Shown: positions 16,631 to 27,777, counted from the stretch's first letter. The stretch: DNA of 64,000 nt from Luteibacter sp. Sphag1AF (GCF_014192715.1 NZ_JACHYH010000001.1:682001-746000); one strand, 5' to 3'. Made by a program: numbers and translations. Notes: generated from the letters alone by a model not told the origin.

Positions 16631-16661
16631 GAGAAGCCCCACCTCCCCGGCGGGGCTTCTC
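16631..16661 (-). other. Intercistronic stem-loop xylF/xylG
   Basis: GAGAAGCCCC (16631-16640) and GGGGCTTCTC (16652-16661) form a perfect 10-bp stem between xylF and xylG. No T-run follows on the minus strand. Such hairpins commonly protect the binding-protein message so that it is made in excess over membrane components. Confidence 0.7.
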
Positions 16662-16719
16662 ACTTGGTGCTCAGCCTGACCACACCGGTCAGCCTGTGAT
16701 GCCATGGTGCGCCGGGCGC

Positions 16720-17733
16720 TTACTTGCTCAGCTGGGCCTGCGTGTAGAAACCGTCCTTCACGACGATATCGGCGTTTGCCTTCGTCAGCAGCGTCGGAGT
16801 GAGAAGGATGGTATCGACGTCCTTCTTGCCGTTGTTGAGCTTGCTGGTGTACTTGGGCGTTTCGCCCTTGGCCAGCTGCACCGAGAGGTCAGCTGCATCG
16901 GTGGCGATCTGCTTGATGGGCTTGTAGACGGTCATCGTCTGCGTACCGGCCATCACACGCTTCACACCGGCCAGATCCGCATCCTGGCCGGACACCGCGA
17001 CCTTGCCTGCCAGCTTCTGACCTTCCAGCGCCTGGATGGCGCCGCCGGCCGTACCGTCGTTGGAAGCGACGATGCCCTGGATGTTGTTCTTGTTGGCAGT
17101 CAGCGCGTTCTCGATGATCTTCTGCGCGTTGGAAGCCAGCCACTCATTGGTCCACTGTTTTCCCACGATCTTGATGTCGCCCTTGTCGATCAGAGGCTGG
17201 AGCACTTTCATCTGACCGTCGCGGAGAATCTTCGCGTTGTTGTCGGTGGGTGCGCCACCGAGCAGGTAGTAGTTGCCCTTGGGCGCGGCGTTGACCACAC
17301 CTTGCGCCTGCATCTCGCCAACCTTCTCGTTATCGAAGGAGATATATGCATCGACATCGGCACCGAGGATCAGGCGATCGTAGGAAATCACCTTGATGCC
17401 AGCCTTCTTCGCTTCGGTGACCACATTGGTCAGCGTCTTGGCATTGAAGGGAACGATCACCAGCACGTCCACTTTCTGGGCAATGAGGTTTTCAATCTGC
17501 GACTGCTGCTTCTGTTCGTTGCCGTCGGCCGAGGTGACCGTGACGGTGGCGCCCTTGGCTTCGGCGGCGGCCTTGAAGTAATCACGATCGCGGGTCCAGC
17601 GTTCGACGCGCAGGTCGTCGATGGAGAAGCCGATAACCGGCTTGTCCTTGCTGGCATGTGCCTGCGGCGTGGCGAACACGCCCGCGGCAATCATGGATAC
17701 GGCCAGCAACGTGTGTAGTGCCTTGTGCTTCAT
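16720..17733 (-). CDS. xylF: D-xylose-binding periplasmic protein XylF
   Basis: A 337-residue type I solute-binding protein. The signal peptide ends at AHA near residue 27. The mature protein starts [25 protein letters not shown], very close to known XylF, followed by [23 protein letters not shown] and [28 protein letters not shown]. It captures xylose in the periplasm for XylGH. It lies 29 nt after xylB. Strong expression is likely given the hairpin behind it. Confidence 0.96.
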   Translation of the reverse strand: MKHKALHTLLAVSMIAAGVFATPQAHASKDKPVIGFSIDDLRVERWTRDRDYFKAAAEAKGATVTVTSADGNEQKQQSQIENLIAQKVDVLVIVPFNAKTLTNVVTEAKKAGIKVISYDRLILGADVDAYISFDNEKVGEMQAQGVVNAAPKGNYYLLGGAPTDNNAKILRDGQMKVLQPLIDKGDIKIVGKQWTNEWLASNAQKIIENALTANKNNIQGIVASNDGTAGGAIQALEGQKLAGKVAVSGQDADLAGVKRVMAGTQTMTVYKPIKQIATDAADLSVQLAKGETPKYTSKLNNGKKDVDTILLTPTLLTKANADIVVKDGFYTQAQLSK

Positions 17734-17762
17734 GGTCTCTCCTTAGCTTTCTGGTTCGCCCT

Positions 17763-19265
17763 TCAGGAGGGGCGGATATCGGCGCCGTTGACGACGTCAG
17801 AAAAGATCGGCTTCAACTGCTGGTACAGGCGACGGAACAGAGGGTGGCGTTTTTCGCGGAAATAAGCATGACGCGCTGCATCGGGCTCACGCACGGCCAG
17901 GCGCGCAGGCATCGGGCAGACGTCCCGGAGCGTAGCACCAGGCTCTGCTGCCAGGTGTGCCAGGCGTGCCGCACCGAGCGCAGGCCCCACTTCACCACCA
18001 CTGCGCAGGGTCAGCGGCTTGCCGAGAATGTCGGCCAGCATCTGTGTCCAGTACGCGCTGCGCGAACCGCCGCCAATCACCGTGATATCGCTGGAAACAA
18101 GGCCGGTGGACTCCACCGCCAGAAGGCCATCCAGAAGGCCGAGACCCACGCCTTCCAGGGTGGCGTTCACAAAATCTGCACGCGACGTGGCAGGACCCAG
18201 GCCCGTGAAGGAACCGCGGGCATGTGCATCATTGTGCGGTGTGCGCTCGCCGGTCAGGTAAGGAAGAAACACCGGACCATCGTCGCGCAGACCTGCCGCT
18301 TCGCCATCGGCAAGCAGCGACGGCACATCGGCATAGCCGGTAAGGCGGGCCGTGAAATCCAGGCAGCTGGCCGCGTTGAGCATCACGGACATCAGGTGCC
18401 AGGTGTCGGGCAAGGCGTGGCAGAAACTGTGCACAGCCGTTTCAGGGCTGGCGCGGAATCCGTCCGATACCGCGAAGTAAACACCGGACGTGCCCAGAGA
18501 AAGCATGGCCTGACCGTGACTCACAATGCCCACGCCCACGGCGCCGGCCGCATTGTCACCACCACCCGCCGCCACCGGCACGGTATTCAGACCCCAGCGC
18601 TCTGCCACGTCACGGCGCAGACGTCCGCCCGGCTGGCTGCCTTCAAGAACCTCGGGCATGTGCGAGCGATCCAGCCCCGTGGCCGCGAGCATGGCGTCGC
18701 TCCACTGCCGCTTCGACACATCCAGCCACAGTGTGCCGGCGGCATCGGAGGCATCCGTGACGTAGTCGCCCGTCATCAGAAGTCGCAGGTAGTCCTTCGG
18801 CAGAAGCACCTTGGCGATGCGCTCGAAAATCTCCGGCTCATGCTTGCGGACCCATGCGATCTTGGGCGCCGTGAAGCCGGGCATGGCCAGGTTGCCGGTG
18901 ATGCGGCGGAAGTCAGGAACGCGCTCCAGCTCGGCGCATTCCACATCCGAGCGTCCGTCATTCCAGAGGATGGCCGGTCGCAGTACGCGGTCGGCGCTAT
19001 CGAGCAGCGTGGCGCCGTGCATCTGCCCACTGAGGCCGATGGCGGCGACACGGCGACGGTCGATGCCTGCACGGTCTGCCGCGCGAAGCACTTCCTGCAC
19101 TGCGTTTTCCGTGGCCTTCCACCACGACGCGGGGTCCTGCTCGGACCAGCGCGCGTGGGGATGGGAGACCTCAAGGGGACTGGAGGCCGTGACGGCAACC
19201 TCACCGTCCTGATCAATCAGGACGGCTTTCACGGACGAGGTGCCCAGGTCGATCCCGAGATACAT
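17763..19265 (-). CDS. xylB: Xylulokinase XylB
   Basis: FGGY-family kinase of 500 residues that phosphorylates D-xylulose to xylulose 5-phosphate. MYLGIDLGTSSVKAVL at the start is the phosphate-binding loop; GLSGQMHGATLLD and AILWNDGRSDVEC are substrate-site motifs; GGGDNAAGAVGVG and ITVIGGGSRSAYW belong to the C-terminal ATPase domain. The ATG at 19265 begins 1 nt after the xylA stop; a second ATG at 19274 would overlap xylA by 8 nt. The frame to 19514 is inside xylA and is rejected. Confidence 0.96.
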   Translation of the reverse strand: MYLGIDLGTSSVKAVLIDQDGEVAVTASSPLEVSHPHARWSEQDPASWWKATENAVQEVLRAADRAGIDRRRVAAIGLSGQMHGATLLDSADRVLRPAILWNDGRSDVECAELERVPDFRRITGNLAMPGFTAPKIAWVRKHEPEIFERIAKVLLPKDYLRLLMTGDYVTDASDAAGTLWLDVSKRQWSDAMLAATGLDRSHMPEVLEGSQPGGRLRRDVAERWGLNTVPVAAGGGDNAAGAVGVGIVSHGQAMLSLGTSGVYFAVSDGFRASPETAVHSFCHALPDTWHLMSVMLNAASCLDFTARLTGYADVPSLLADGEAAGLRDDGPVFLPYLTGERTPHNDAHARGSFTGLGPATSRADFVNATLEGVGLGLLDGLLAVESTGLVSSDITVIGGGSRSAYWTQMLADILGKPLTLRSGGEVGPALGAARLAHLAAEPGATLRDVCPMPARLAVREPDAARHAYFREKRHPLFRRLYQQLKPIFSDVVNGADIRPS

Positions 19266-19266
19266 A

Positions 19267-20583
19267 TCAACCATAGATGTAGCGATTGACGATGTTTTCG
19301 AGCAGTTCCTGGCCGCCCGAGATGTGCTTCGGGTGAATGTTGCGTGCAACGGCTTCGTCGGCAATGGACTCCAGGCTGAAGCCGCCATCGAGAATCTTAC
19401 GACCGAAGTCGGCATCCCAGCCGGCGTAACGCTTCGCCTTGAAGTCGGCCAGCGCGTCGCGCTCAACCATCTTTGCAGCACGCTCCAGACCCAGCGCCAG
19501 CGCATCAATGGCACCGATGTGGCCGTGGAACAGATCGGCTGCGTCGCTGCTCTGACGACGGACCTTGGTATCGAAGTTGAAGCCGCCGGAGGTGAAACCG
19601 CCGGCCTTCAGAATTTCGTAGATCACCAGCGTCAGCTCTTCCACGCTGTTGGGGAACTGGTCGGTGTCCCAGCCGTTTTGCGGATCACCGCGGTTGGCGT
19701 CGATGCTGCCGAACAGGCCAAGGGCAATGGACGTGGCCACTTCGTGCTGGAACGAGTGTCCGGCCAGCGTGGCGTGGTTGGCTTCCAAATTGGTTTTCAC
19801 CTCGTTTTCGAGGCCGAAATCCTTCAGGAAGCCATAGACCGTCGCGGTGTCGTAGTCGTACTGATGTTTCGTAGGTTCCTGCGGTTTCGGCTCAATGAGG
19901 ATCAGACCCTTAAACCCGATCTTGTGCTTGTGCTCGATGACCATCTGGAAGAATTTGCCGAGCTGCGCGCGTTCGCGTTTGAGATCGGTATTGAGAAGCG
20001 TGTCGTAACCTTCACGACCACCCCACAGAACGTAGTTTGCGCCACCAAGGCGAAGCGTCGCGTCCATCGCGGTGCGCACCTGGGTCGCCGCATAGGCGAA
20101 CACTTCCGGCTGCGGATTGGTCGAAGCACCGGCCGCGTAGCGCGGATGGCTGAACACATTGGCCGTACCCCACAGAAGCTTCATGCCGGTTTCGGCCTGC
20201 TTCGCTTCCAGCACGTCGATCATGGCGGCCATGTTGTTGCGGTAATCGGTGAGGCTGTTGCCTTCCGGCGCCACGTCGGTATCGTGGAATGTGTAGTACG
20301 GCGTGCCCAGGCGGGAGAAGAAATCAAAGGCAGCATCCGCCTTGGCACGGGCCTGGCCCATCGGGTCCCCAGCCTGCTGCCAGGGGCGCTCGAACGTGCC
20401 GGCGCCGAACACATCGGAGCCCGGCCACACGAAGGTGTGCCAGTAGCAGACGGCAAGGCGCAGGTGCTCGGCCATGGTCTTGCCCAGAAGCTTGCGGTTC
20501 GGGTCGTAATGACGGAACGCGAGCGGATTCTCCGATTCGGTACCCTCGAAGCGGATCTTCGGGATGGCGTCGAAATAAGACAT
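19267..20583 (-). CDS. xylA: Xylose isomerase XylA
   Basis: Class II xylose isomerase of 438 residues that converts D-xylose to D-xylulose. Signatures: [27 protein letters not shown] with the catalytic His/Asp pair, [17 protein letters not shown] with metal ligands, [11 protein letters not shown], and [13 protein letters not shown]. The ATG at 20583 follows GAGGAA by about 6 nt and gives [14 protein letters not shown], the standard start. It is first gene of the xylABFGH operon, divergent from xylR. Confidence 0.98.
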   Translation of the reverse strand: MSYFDAIPKIRFEGTESENPLAFRHYDPNRKLLGKTMAEHLRLAVCYWHTFVWPGSDVFGAGTFERPWQQAGDPMGQARAKADAAFDFFSRLGTPYYTFHDTDVAPEGNSLTDYRNNMAAMIDVLEAKQAETGMKLLWGTANVFSHPRYAAGASTNPQPEVFAYAATQVRTAMDATLRLGGANYVLWGGREGYDTLLNTDLKRERAQLGKFFQMVIEHKHKIGFKGLILIEPKPQEPTKHQYDYDTATVYGFLKDFGLENEVKTNLEANHATLAGHSFQHEVATSIALGLFGSIDANRGDPQNGWDTDQFPNSVEELTLVIYEILKAGGFTSGGFNFDTKVRRQSSDAADLFHGHIGAIDALALGLERAAKMVERDALADFKAKRYAGWDADFGRKILDGGFSLESIADEAVARNIHPKHISGGQELLENIVNRYIYG

Positions 20584-20765
20584 GGCGTTTCCTCGTGATG
20601 CTATGACGAATAAGGGAAGATGCTGACGACGGGGCCCGGGGCGGGCAATTGCGAAATTCGCCAGTCGAATGATCTTTTTCATTGCCGCGCTGCGTCATGA
20701 GGCCTGGGGAACGCCGTGCTAGCGTGAGCGACCTGCAAGCCGTCAGGTCTTCCCATACGAGCGTC
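20584..20765. promoter_or_regulatory. Divergent xylA/xylR control region
   Basis: A 182-bp gap between the two start codons. Around 20645-20670 there are two similar direct half-sites, GCGAAATTCG and GTCGAATGAT, in the A/T-rich part near TGATCTTTTTCATTG; XylR of enterobacteria binds tandem direct repeats in an equivalent gap. I cannot fix -35/-10 boxes with confidence. Confidence 0.35.
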
Positions 20766-21944
20766 ATGGCCCCTCACCGCATCGCGCTGTTGTTCAACGC
20801 CAACAAGGTGTACGACCGGCAGGTCATCGCGGGCATTGGCCAATACCTGAACTCCACGCGGGTGGAATGGGACCTCTTCATGGAAGAGGATTTTCGCTGC
20901 CGCATGCGCGACATTCATCGCTGGCAGGGTGACGGCATCATCGCCGACTTCGACGATCCGGACGCCACCGACGCCCTGGCCAACCTTACCGTTCCGGTGG
21001 TGGCTGTGGGTGGGTCGTACCACGATTCAGCCGCCTATCCTGCCGATATTCCATACATCGCAACCGATAACGCGAAACTGGTGCGGCTTGCTTACGATCA
21101 CCTGATTGAACAGGGCCTGCAACGCTTTGCGTTTTACGGTTTGCCGCCGAATCCGCGCAGCCGCTGGGCACAGGAACGTGAAGGTGCGTTTGAACGCATT
21201 CTTGCCGCCGACGGAATGGAAAGCAGCGTGTACCGCGGCTCGCCCACCAGCGCGGGCGGCTGGGGCCATGCAGTGGAAGAACTGGTGGCATGGCTGCGTG
21301 CGCTGCCCAAGCCCATCGGCATTGTGGCGGTCACTGATGCCCGCGCGCGCCAACTGTTGCAGGCCTGCGTCATTGGCGAAATTTCCGTGCCGGAACAGGT
21401 GGCCATCGTCGGCATTGATAATGATCCGATGGCGCAGTTGCTGACCCGCATTCCGCTCACGTCGGTGATTCAGGGCGCGGAAGAAATGGGTCGTACGGCC
21501 GCCCATCTGCTGCACCAGATGTTGCGCGGCGCCAGTTGTGCAGGCACACGCGTACTGGTGCCACCGGTGGGCATCAACGTGCAGGCGTCCAGCAAACACC
21601 AGCCGGTGAAGAGTCCTCATGTGATGCGTGCCAGCCACTACATCCGGCAGTACGCGTGCCTGGGCATCAAGACCGAACAGGTGGCCGACTATGTCGGCAT
21701 TTCACGCACCGTGCTGGAAGAACACTTCAAGCGCGAGCTGAAACAGACCGTGCACCAGGCCATTCTTCAACACAAGCTGGAAACGGCACGCGAGCTGCTG
21801 GCCCACTCCAGCACGCCGCTGGCGGACATCGCCGTGCGTTGTGGATTCACATCCCTGCAATACATGTATGCGGTATTCCGTCGGGAATATGACTGCACAC
21901 CCCGCCAATACCATGAAGCCCACCGGCAGACTCTGCCCAGCTGA
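20766..21944 (+). CDS. xylR: Xylose operon activator XylR (AraC family)
   Basis: 392 residues, the same length as enterobacterial XylR. The N-terminal domain is a periplasmic-binding-protein-like xylose sensor: PHRIALLFNANKVYDRQVIAGIGQYL, GDGIIADFDD, VAVGGSYH, YIATDN. The C-terminal AraC-type double HTH runs from about residue 285 (ASHYIRQYACLGIKTEQVADYVGISR) to the end (AVRCGFTSLQYMYAVFRREYDCTPRQYH). It activates xyl genes when xylose is bound. The ATG at 20766 matches the family start; upstream frame residues lie in the control region. galM follows after 16 nt. Confidence 0.95.
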   Translation: MAPHRIALLFNANKVYDRQVIAGIGQYLNSTRVEWDLFMEEDFRCRMRDIHRWQGDGIIADFDDPDATDALANLTVPVVAVGGSYHDSAAYPADIPYIATDNAKLVRLAYDHLIEQGLQRFAFYGLPPNPRSRWAQEREGAFERILAADGMESSVYRGSPTSAGGWGHAVEELVAWLRALPKPIGIVAVTDARARQLLQACVIGEISVPEQVAIVGIDNDPMAQLLTRIPLTSVIQGAEEMGRTAAHLLHQMLRGASCAGTRVLVPPVGINVQASSKHQPVKSPHVMRASHYIRQYACLGIKTEQVADYVGISRTVLEEHFKRELKQTVHQAILQHKLETARELLAHSSTPLADIAVRCGFTSLQYMYAVFRREYDCTPRQYHEAHRQTLPS

Positions 21945-21960
21945 AGCACGGACGCGATCC

Positions 21961-23004
21961 ATGAATTCCTCTCTTTCCGCCCAGCCCTGGGGCTCGTTGC
22001 CCGATGGCCGTGCTGCGCATCGCTGGACGTTGCGCAACGCCATGGGCATGGCTGTAACCATCAGCGACCTCGGCGGCACGCTGCTGTCCTGGGACGTGCC
22101 CGACCGTCAGGGCCGCTTTGGCGACGTGCTTCTGGGACACGCCACTCCGGACGATTACCTGAAGGCCACCGCGTTCATGGGCGCCCTGGTGGGCCGCTGG
22201 GCCAACCGCATCCGTGACGGCCGCTTCGAACTCGATGGCGTGATTCACAAGCTGGACCGCAACGACGGCCCCAACCACCTGCATGGCGGCTTCGATGGCT
22301 TCCACCGCAAGCTGTGGGACGTGGGAACCTCCGAAGGTGCGCTGATCGTCAGCCTGACCTCGCCCGAGGGAGACAGCGGCTTTCCCGGCGAAGTGCATGT
22401 GCGGGTGACTTACGCACTGGCCGACGACGGCACGCTGTCGATCGACTACGAAGCGCGCACCGACGCTCCCACCCCGCTGAGCCTCACCTCGCACCCGTAT
22501 TTCAACCTGAACGACCGGCGCGGAGACATCCGCGACCACATGATCCGCATCGACGCTGACGCGTTCCTGGCCATCGACGCCACCGGCATCCCGGTGGACC
22601 TGCGCAGCGTGGCGGGCAGCGCGTTCGACTTCCGCACCGCCGCGCCCGTGGGCGCCCGGCTGCTGTGGCCGGATGAACAGCTGAGGGTCTCGGGCGGCTT
22701 CGACCATTGCTACGTGCTCAACGCCCCGGGCAAGGGACTGCGCGAGGTTGCGCTGGTCACCGACCCGGCCAGCGGGCGCCAGCTTGCCGTATCCACCGAT
22801 CAGGCGGGGTTGCAGTTCTACACGGGCCAGAAGCTGGCGGGCTCCGCGCGGCGTGAAGGTGGCCAGTACGAGGCGTTTGCAGGCTTCGCACTGGAGGCCC
22901 AGGCCTTCCCGAACCAGGTGAACAGCCCCCGCTCAGGCGAGGTCATCCTGAAGCCCGGACAGACCTACCGGCAGTCCACGAGCTACAGGATCTCGATCGG
23001 CTGA
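21961..23004 (+). CDS. galM: Aldose 1-epimerase (mutarotase)
   Basis: A 347-residue beta-sandwich enzyme that interconverts alpha and beta anomers of aldoses, here probably xylose, since it sits behind xylR. Motifs: GRWANRIRDGRFELDG, NHLHGGFDGFHRKLWDV with a catalytic His, SLTSHPYFNL with the second catalytic His, GGFDHCYVL with Asp, and FALEAQAFPNQVNSP with the catalytic Glu. The ATG at 21961 is used because it gives the usual N terminus; the SD is weak (ACGGA). Translational coupling with xylR is possible. Confidence 0.93.
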   Translation: MNSSLSAQPWGSLPDGRAAHRWTLRNAMGMAVTISDLGGTLLSWDVPDRQGRFGDVLLGHATPDDYLKATAFMGALVGRWANRIRDGRFELDGVIHKLDRNDGPNHLHGGFDGFHRKLWDVGTSEGALIVSLTSPEGDSGFPGEVHVRVTYALADDGTLSIDYEARTDAPTPLSLTSHPYFNLNDRRGDIRDHMIRIDADAFLAIDATGIPVDLRSVAGSAFDFRTAAPVGARLLWPDEQLRVSGGFDHCYVLNAPGKGLREVALVTDPASGRQLAVSTDQAGLQFYTGQKLAGSARREGGQYEAFAGFALEAQAFPNQVNSPRSGEVILKPGQTYRQSTSYRISIG

Positions 23005-23029
23005 GGGGCGGAGCCGTTACACTAGGGGA

Positions 23030-24910
23030 ATGTCTCTTATCCAGCTCATCAAAGCCGACTACAGCATCGGCGGCCCGCTCCTGCTCGAACAGGTCGATCT
23101 CTCCATCGAGACCAATGAACGGGTCTGTATTGTCGGCCGCAATGGCGCCGGCAAATCGACCCTGCTCAAGCTCATTGCAGGCGAGATTCACCCGGACGAC
23201 GGCGAAATCCGTGTTCAGGGCGGTACGCGCATTGCGCGTCTGACCCAGGAAGTCCCCCAGGACACCACCGGCAGCGTCTTTGACGTTGTGGCCGAAGGCC
23301 TGGGCGAACTGGGCCACCTGCTGGCCCGTTATCACCACCTGCTGGCCGAAGGCGACTTCGACGCGCTGGGCGACGTGCAGAGCCAGATCGAAGCGCAGAA
23401 CGCGTGGGATCTGGACGCCCGCGTGCAGCGTGTAGTCGAGCAGCTTGAACTCCCCGAGACGGCCGACTTCGCCGACCTCTCCGGCGGCATGAAGCGTCGA
23501 GTGCTTCTGGGCCAGGCGCTGGTCCGCGCGCCGGACCTGCTGCTGCTCGACGAGCCGACCAACCATCTGGATATCGAAGCCATCGCATGGCTGGAAGATT
23601 TCCTGAAGAACTTTGGCGGCAGCATCATCTTCATCACCCATGACCGCAGCTTCCTGCGCTCGCTGGCCACGCGCATCATCGAAATCGACCGTGGCAACGT
23701 CACCAGCTGGCCGGGCGATTACGAAAACTACCTGCGCCGCCGCGAAGAACGCCTGCACGCCGAGGCTCAGGCCAATGCGCTGTTCGACAAGAAGCTGGCT
23801 CAGGAAGAAGTGTGGATTCGCCAGGGCATCAAGGCCCGCCGCACCCGCAACGAAGGCCGGGTGCGTGCGCTCAAGGCGCTGCGCAACGAGCGCGCCGAGC
23901 GCCGCGAGACCACCGGCACCGCGAAGATCACGCTGGCCAACGCGCAGTCCGGCGGCCGCAAGGTCGTGGATGCGAAGAACGTGACCCAGGCATACGGCGG
24001 ACGCACGCTGTTGCGCGACCTGTCCACCACGATCATGCGCGGCGACCGCGTCGGCATCATTGGTCCCAACGGCGCCGGCAAGTCCACGCTGCTGAAAATC
24101 CTGCTGGGCGAGCTTCAGCCGCAACAGGGTGAAGTCACGCTGGGCACGGGCCTGGAAATCGCCTATTTCGATCAGCATCGCTCCATGCTGGACGACCGCC
24201 TGAACGCGCTGGACAACGTGGCCGAAGGCCGCGAATACATCGAATTGAACGGCACGCGCAAGCACATCATCGGCTATCTGCAGGACTTCCTGTTCTCGCC
24301 GGAGCGCGCCCGCGCACCGATCACGCGCCTGTCCGGTGGTGAGCGCAACCGCCTGCTGCTGGCCAAGCTGTTCGCCCAGCCGTCCAACCTGCTGGTGATG
24401 GACGAACCGACCAACGACCTGGACGTGGAAACGCTGGAACTGCTGGAAGAGCTGCTTGGCGAATACAGCGGCACGCTGCTGCTGGTGTCGCATGACCGCG
24501 CGTTCATCGACAACGTGGTGTCCAGCACCCTGGTGCTCGAAGGCGATGGCGTGGTGGGCGAATACATTGGTGGCTACAACGACTGGGTGCGTCAGCGCCC
24601 GGCGGCCGCTGCCGCCATGGCACGTGCGTCCAAGGCGCAGCTTCCGCCCGTCTCGGCGCCTGCCGCTGCCGCAGCGCCTGCTGCGGCGAAGCGCAAGCTG
24701 AGCTTCAAGGAACAGCGCGAGCTCGACCTGCTGCCCGAGAAGCTCGAATCGCTGGAGAAGGACATTGCCGCACGCACCGATGCGATGAATGCACCGGGCT
24801 ATTTCCAGCAGGACAGTGCCATCATCACGCGCAACAACGAGGAACTGGCGCGCGTGCAGGCTGAGCTTGAGACCGCTTACAAGCGGTGGGAAGAGCTGGA
24901 AAACGGTTGA
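23030..24910 (+). CDS. uup: ABC-F ATPase Uup
   Basis: Soluble tandem ABC protein of 626 residues without membrane domains. Walker A motifs are GRNGAGKS (36-43) and GPNGAGKS near 348; signatures LSGGMKRR and LSGGERNR; Walker B LLLLDEPTNHLD and LLVMDEPTNDLD. The linker between domains is charged. An Ala/Pro-rich hinge near 520-550 leads to a C-terminal coiled coil (KEQRELDLLPEKLESLEKDIAART), which defines Uup. ABC-F proteins act on ribosomes or branched DNA; Uup affects precise transposon excision and translation. The gene is convergent with ppc. Confidence 0.92.
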   Translation: MSLIQLIKADYSIGGPLLLEQVDLSIETNERVCIVGRNGAGKSTLLKLIAGEIHPDDGEIRVQGGTRIARLTQEVPQDTTGSVFDVVAEGLGELGHLLARYHHLLAEGDFDALGDVQSQIEAQNAWDLDARVQRVVEQLELPETADFADLSGGMKRRVLLGQALVRAPDLLLLDEPTNHLDIEAIAWLEDFLKNFGGSIIFITHDRSFLRSLATRIIEIDRGNVTSWPGDYENYLRRREERLHAEAQANALFDKKLAQEEVWIRQGIKARRTRNEGRVRALKALRNERAERRETTGTAKITLANAQSGGRKVVDAKNVTQAYGGRTLLRDLSTTIMRGDRVGIIGPNGAGKSTLLKILLGELQPQQGEVTLGTGLEIAYFDQHRSMLDDRLNALDNVAEGREYIELNGTRKHIIGYLQDFLFSPERARAPITRLSGGERNRLLLAKLFAQPSNLLVMDEPTNDLDVETLELLEELLGEYSGTLLLVSHDRAFIDNVVSSTLVLEGDGVVGEYIGGYNDWVRQRPAAAAAMARASKAQLPPVSAPAAAAAPAAAKRKLSFKEQRELDLLPEKLESLEKDIAARTDAMNAPGYFQQDSAIITRNNEELARVQAELETAYKRWEELENG

Positions 24911-24919
24911 GGATAACCA

Positions 24920-24970
24920 TCGCGGGCAAGCTCGCTCCCACAATGCATGTGGAAGCAAGCTTGCCCGCGA
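24920..24970. repeat. Paired inverted REP elements
   Basis: TCGCGGGCAAGCTCGCTCC-CACA at 24920-24942 faces its near-inverse at 24948-24970. The core resembles REP units widespread in pseudomonads and xanthomonads. It fills the gap between the convergent uup and ppc genes, where such hairpins end and protect both messages. Confidence 0.8.
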
Positions 24971-24975
24971 TTCAA

Positions 24976-27681
24976 TCAGCCAGTGTTCTGCAAACCCTGC
25001 GACACACCATTCACGCATGCCACCAGCGCGCGCAGCAGACCATCATCCTCACCACCCGTCGCGCGCCAGCGCTTGAGCAGATCAACCTGCAACAGACTCA
25101 TCGGGTCGACATATGGGTTGCGCAGGCGAATGGACGTTGCCAGTCGCGGATCACCCGCCAGCAACTCGTCGGCACCCTTCAGCTTCAGCACCCAGCGCAC
25201 CGTGCGCTCGAACTCGTCGCGGATCATCGGGAAGAAGGTGTCGTGACGATCCCCCGCCAGCTTCGAGAAAGCCTCCGCAATCGCGAGATCCGCCTTGGCC
25301 AGCACCATCTCCACATCATCAAGCATGGTGGAGAAGAACGGCCAGTCATGGGCCATCTCAATCAGCGCGTTTTCACCGCACGTCCTGGCCACGTCATCCA
25401 GCGCGCTGCCCAGGCCATACCAACCCGTCAGCACCGCGCGGCACTGCGTCCACGCGAAGACCCAGGGAATGGCGCGGAGATCTTCCACACCCTTCATGCT
25501 GCGACGGCGCGCGGGACGTGAGCCGAGTGTCATGCGCTCGATGACATCAATGGGCGTGGCGCCGCGGAAATATTCAACGAACCCATCGGTGTCGACGAAC
25601 GCGCGATAGGCCACGCGGCTGCGATCAGAGAGCGTCGCCATCGTCTCCTTCCACGCTGCCTCGCGCGATTCTTCCACGCGCGGCCGAAGCGACGCGCGCA
25701 TCACCGCCCCCAGCGTTTGTTCCAGATTGCGCACGGCCAGCGCACGGATGCCGTATTTGCGATGAATGACTTCGCCCTGCTCCGTCACGCGTAACACGCC
25801 GCCCACCGAACCGCGCGGCGAGGCCATCAGCGCGGGCGTGATACGCGAACCACCCCGGCTGGCAGAACCGCCGCGGCCGTGGAAGAACGCAAGGCGGATG
25901 CCGGCGGCATGCGCCACTTCCAGCATCTCGACCTGCGCGCGCTGAAGACTCCAGCGCGACGCCACCGTGCCGCCATCCTTGCCGCTGTCGGAATAGCCCA
26001 GCATTACCCACTGGCGGTCACCACGTGCTTTCAGATGGTCGCGATAGACCGGGTCATCCAGCAGCGCCTGAAGCGTGTCGGGGCCGCCCTTCAGATCGTC
26101 AATGGTTTCGAACAGCGGAGCCACGTCCAGCGGTACGCGACCGTCTTCCAGCAATCCGCCCCGTCGCGCCAGCGCCAGCACGGCCAGCACGTCTGCGGCC
26201 GTCTCGGCCATGCTGATGATGTACAGGCCGGTGGCTTCGCTGCCGTAACGCTTGCGCGAATCCGCCAGTGTGGCGAACACGTCGCGAAGCATGGTGGCCG
26301 CTTCGTTGTCGTCGCCCGCCACGAACGAGCGGTCACCGCTGGCGTACGGACGCAGCGTGGTCACACGACGTTCCGTTTCACGCTGCGCCCAGTCATCTTC
26401 GCCCAGCAACGCAGCCAATGCTTCATCATGCACGCGCGCATCCTGGCGCACATCAAGACGCGCCAGATGAAAACCGAACGTGCGCGCACGCCACAGCAGC
26501 CGGCTGACCGCATACGCACCTGCGTGCTTGCCGCCATGCACCACGAGGCTGTGCTCGATCAGCGCGATGTCATCAATGAATTCGTTGGCGTTGGCGTACG
26601 CTTCGCTTTGTTCGTGACGCGTGGCGTCGATGCGCGCACCCACGAAGGCCAGGAAGCAGCGATACGGCATGTCGGCATGGCGCGGACGAATCTGTGCCGC
26701 CGTTTCGGGCAGGCGCTCGCGGTAGTCTTCCAGGCGACGTTCCAGCTTTTCATCCAGCTGCACGCGGTCTTCTGTCTGGCTGAGCAAACGCGCGAGTTCG
26801 GCCAGGTCTTCACCGTAGCGCTCCAGCACCAGTGCACGCTGCGCAGAAAGGCTGGCAGCAATGGTCTCGGCACCAACATTCGGATTGCCGTCCATGTCAC
26901 CACCCACCCACGTGGCGAAACGCAGCAGACGCGGTGGCACGATGGCTTCGCCATAGGTTTCCGCCAGCGCCTGCTGCAACGATTCATACAGCGCGGGAAG
27001 CACGCGGTAGATGGGCCGTGCGATATAGAAACCCACGTGATCGAACTCGTCCTGCACGCTGGGACGCACAGGCGACGCTTCCGCCGTCTGCCAGCCTGCC
27101 GACAGGGCCATGAGAATGCGCGCGTCGTCGTCACGCAATTCCTGGGGCGTGCGCGTGGGGTCAAATTCATCGACCAGCGCGCGGACGATTTCCTGCTCCT
27201 TTTCGAGCAGCGAGCGCCGCACCGCTTCGGTGGGATGCGCCGTGAACACCGGCTCCACATCCAGGCGGTTGAGCAGGGCAACGATTTCGTCGGATGTGAC
27301 ACCCTCGCGCTTCAGGCGGCCAAGCACGTCTGCCAGGGATTCGGGCTGGGGTGCGGAGCCTTCACGTTGATAGTCGCGACGGCGGCGGATGCGGTGCACG
27401 CGCTCGGCGGTGTTCACTGCCTGGAAATACGTGGCGAAGCCACGGGCCAGTGCCTCGGCCTCGGCGGCGTCCAGCCCCGTCAGCGGCCTGGCCAGCGCCT
27501 CCACGGCTTCACCGCTGCGGCGGCGGCCAATGGCAGCGGTGCGCACGTGCTCCACGCGCTCGTAAAAATCCTGGCCGCCCTGCTCGGCAAGCATCTGGCC
27601 CACGAGGGCGCCCAGTCGGCGCACGTCCTCGCGCAGCGGGCCATCGTGAGGGAGGAATTCAGCATCGCGTGAAGCTTCCAT
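24976..27681 (-). CDS. ppc: Phosphoenolpyruvate carboxylase
   Basis: Anaplerotic enzyme that forms oxaloacetate from PEP and bicarbonate. The protein has 901 residues, in the normal range. Catalytic motifs: [13 protein letters not shown] with the essential His near residue 153, [11 protein letters not shown], and [13 protein letters not shown] with the Arg/Gly loop; the C terminus [20 protein letters not shown] is the allosteric/tetramer region, ending in NTG. The start is the ATG at 27681. It is monocistronic and divergent from the SAH riboswitch-ahcY unit, with about 200 bp between coding starts. Confidence 0.97.
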   Translation of the reverse strand: MEASRDAEFLPHDGPLREDVRRLGALVGQMLAEQGGQDFYERVEHVRTAAIGRRRSGEAVEALARPLTGLDAAEAEALARGFATYFQAVNTAERVHRIRRRRDYQREGSAPQPESLADVLGRLKREGVTSDEIVALLNRLDVEPVFTAHPTEAVRRSLLEKEQEIVRALVDEFDPTRTPQELRDDDARILMALSAGWQTAEASPVRPSVQDEFDHVGFYIARPIYRVLPALYESLQQALAETYGEAIVPPRLLRFATWVGGDMDGNPNVGAETIAASLSAQRALVLERYGEDLAELARLLSQTEDRVQLDEKLERRLEDYRERLPETAAQIRPRHADMPYRCFLAFVGARIDATRHEQSEAYANANEFIDDIALIEHSLVVHGGKHAGAYAVSRLLWRARTFGFHLARLDVRQDARVHDEALAALLGEDDWAQRETERRVTTLRPYASGDRSFVAGDDNEAATMLRDVFATLADSRKRYGSEATGLYIISMAETAADVLAVLALARRGGLLEDGRVPLDVAPLFETIDDLKGGPDTLQALLDDPVYRDHLKARGDRQWVMLGYSDSGKDGGTVASRWSLQRAQVEMLEVAHAAGIRLAFFHGRGGSASRGGSRITPALMASPRGSVGGVLRVTEQGEVIHRKYGIRALAVRNLEQTLGAVMRASLRPRVEESREAAWKETMATLSDRSRVAYRAFVDTDGFVEYFRGATPIDVIERMTLGSRPARRRSMKGVEDLRAIPWVFAWTQCRAVLTGWYGLGSALDDVARTCGENALIEMAHDWPFFSTMLDDVEMVLAKADLAIAEAFSKLAGDRHDTFFPMIRDEFERTVRWVLKLKGADELLAGDPRLATSIRLRNPYVDPMSLLQVDLLKRWRATGGEDDGLLRALVACVNGVSQGLQNTG

Positions 27682-27731
27682 CGGGAACTCGTCTGGCCTG
27701 GTCGAACCCCGAGAGTACCCAAATGTGCGTT

Positions 27732-27761
27732 CATCCGCTCATGGCGATTAAGCGATATAAT
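27732..27761 (+). promoter_or_regulatory. ahcY promoter -10 box and weak met-type palindrome
   Basis: TATAAT at 27756-27761 is a perfect -10 element about 18 bp before the riboswitch; the -35 region is poor. The stretch CATCCGCTCATGG-CGATTAAGCGATA around it keeps CATC, AT and GAT positions of the metE/metF palindrome with limited symmetry (7 of 13). The operator reading is weak; the -10 box is firm. Confidence 0.4.
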
Positions 27762-27777
27762 CGGCGTCCGTTTTGCC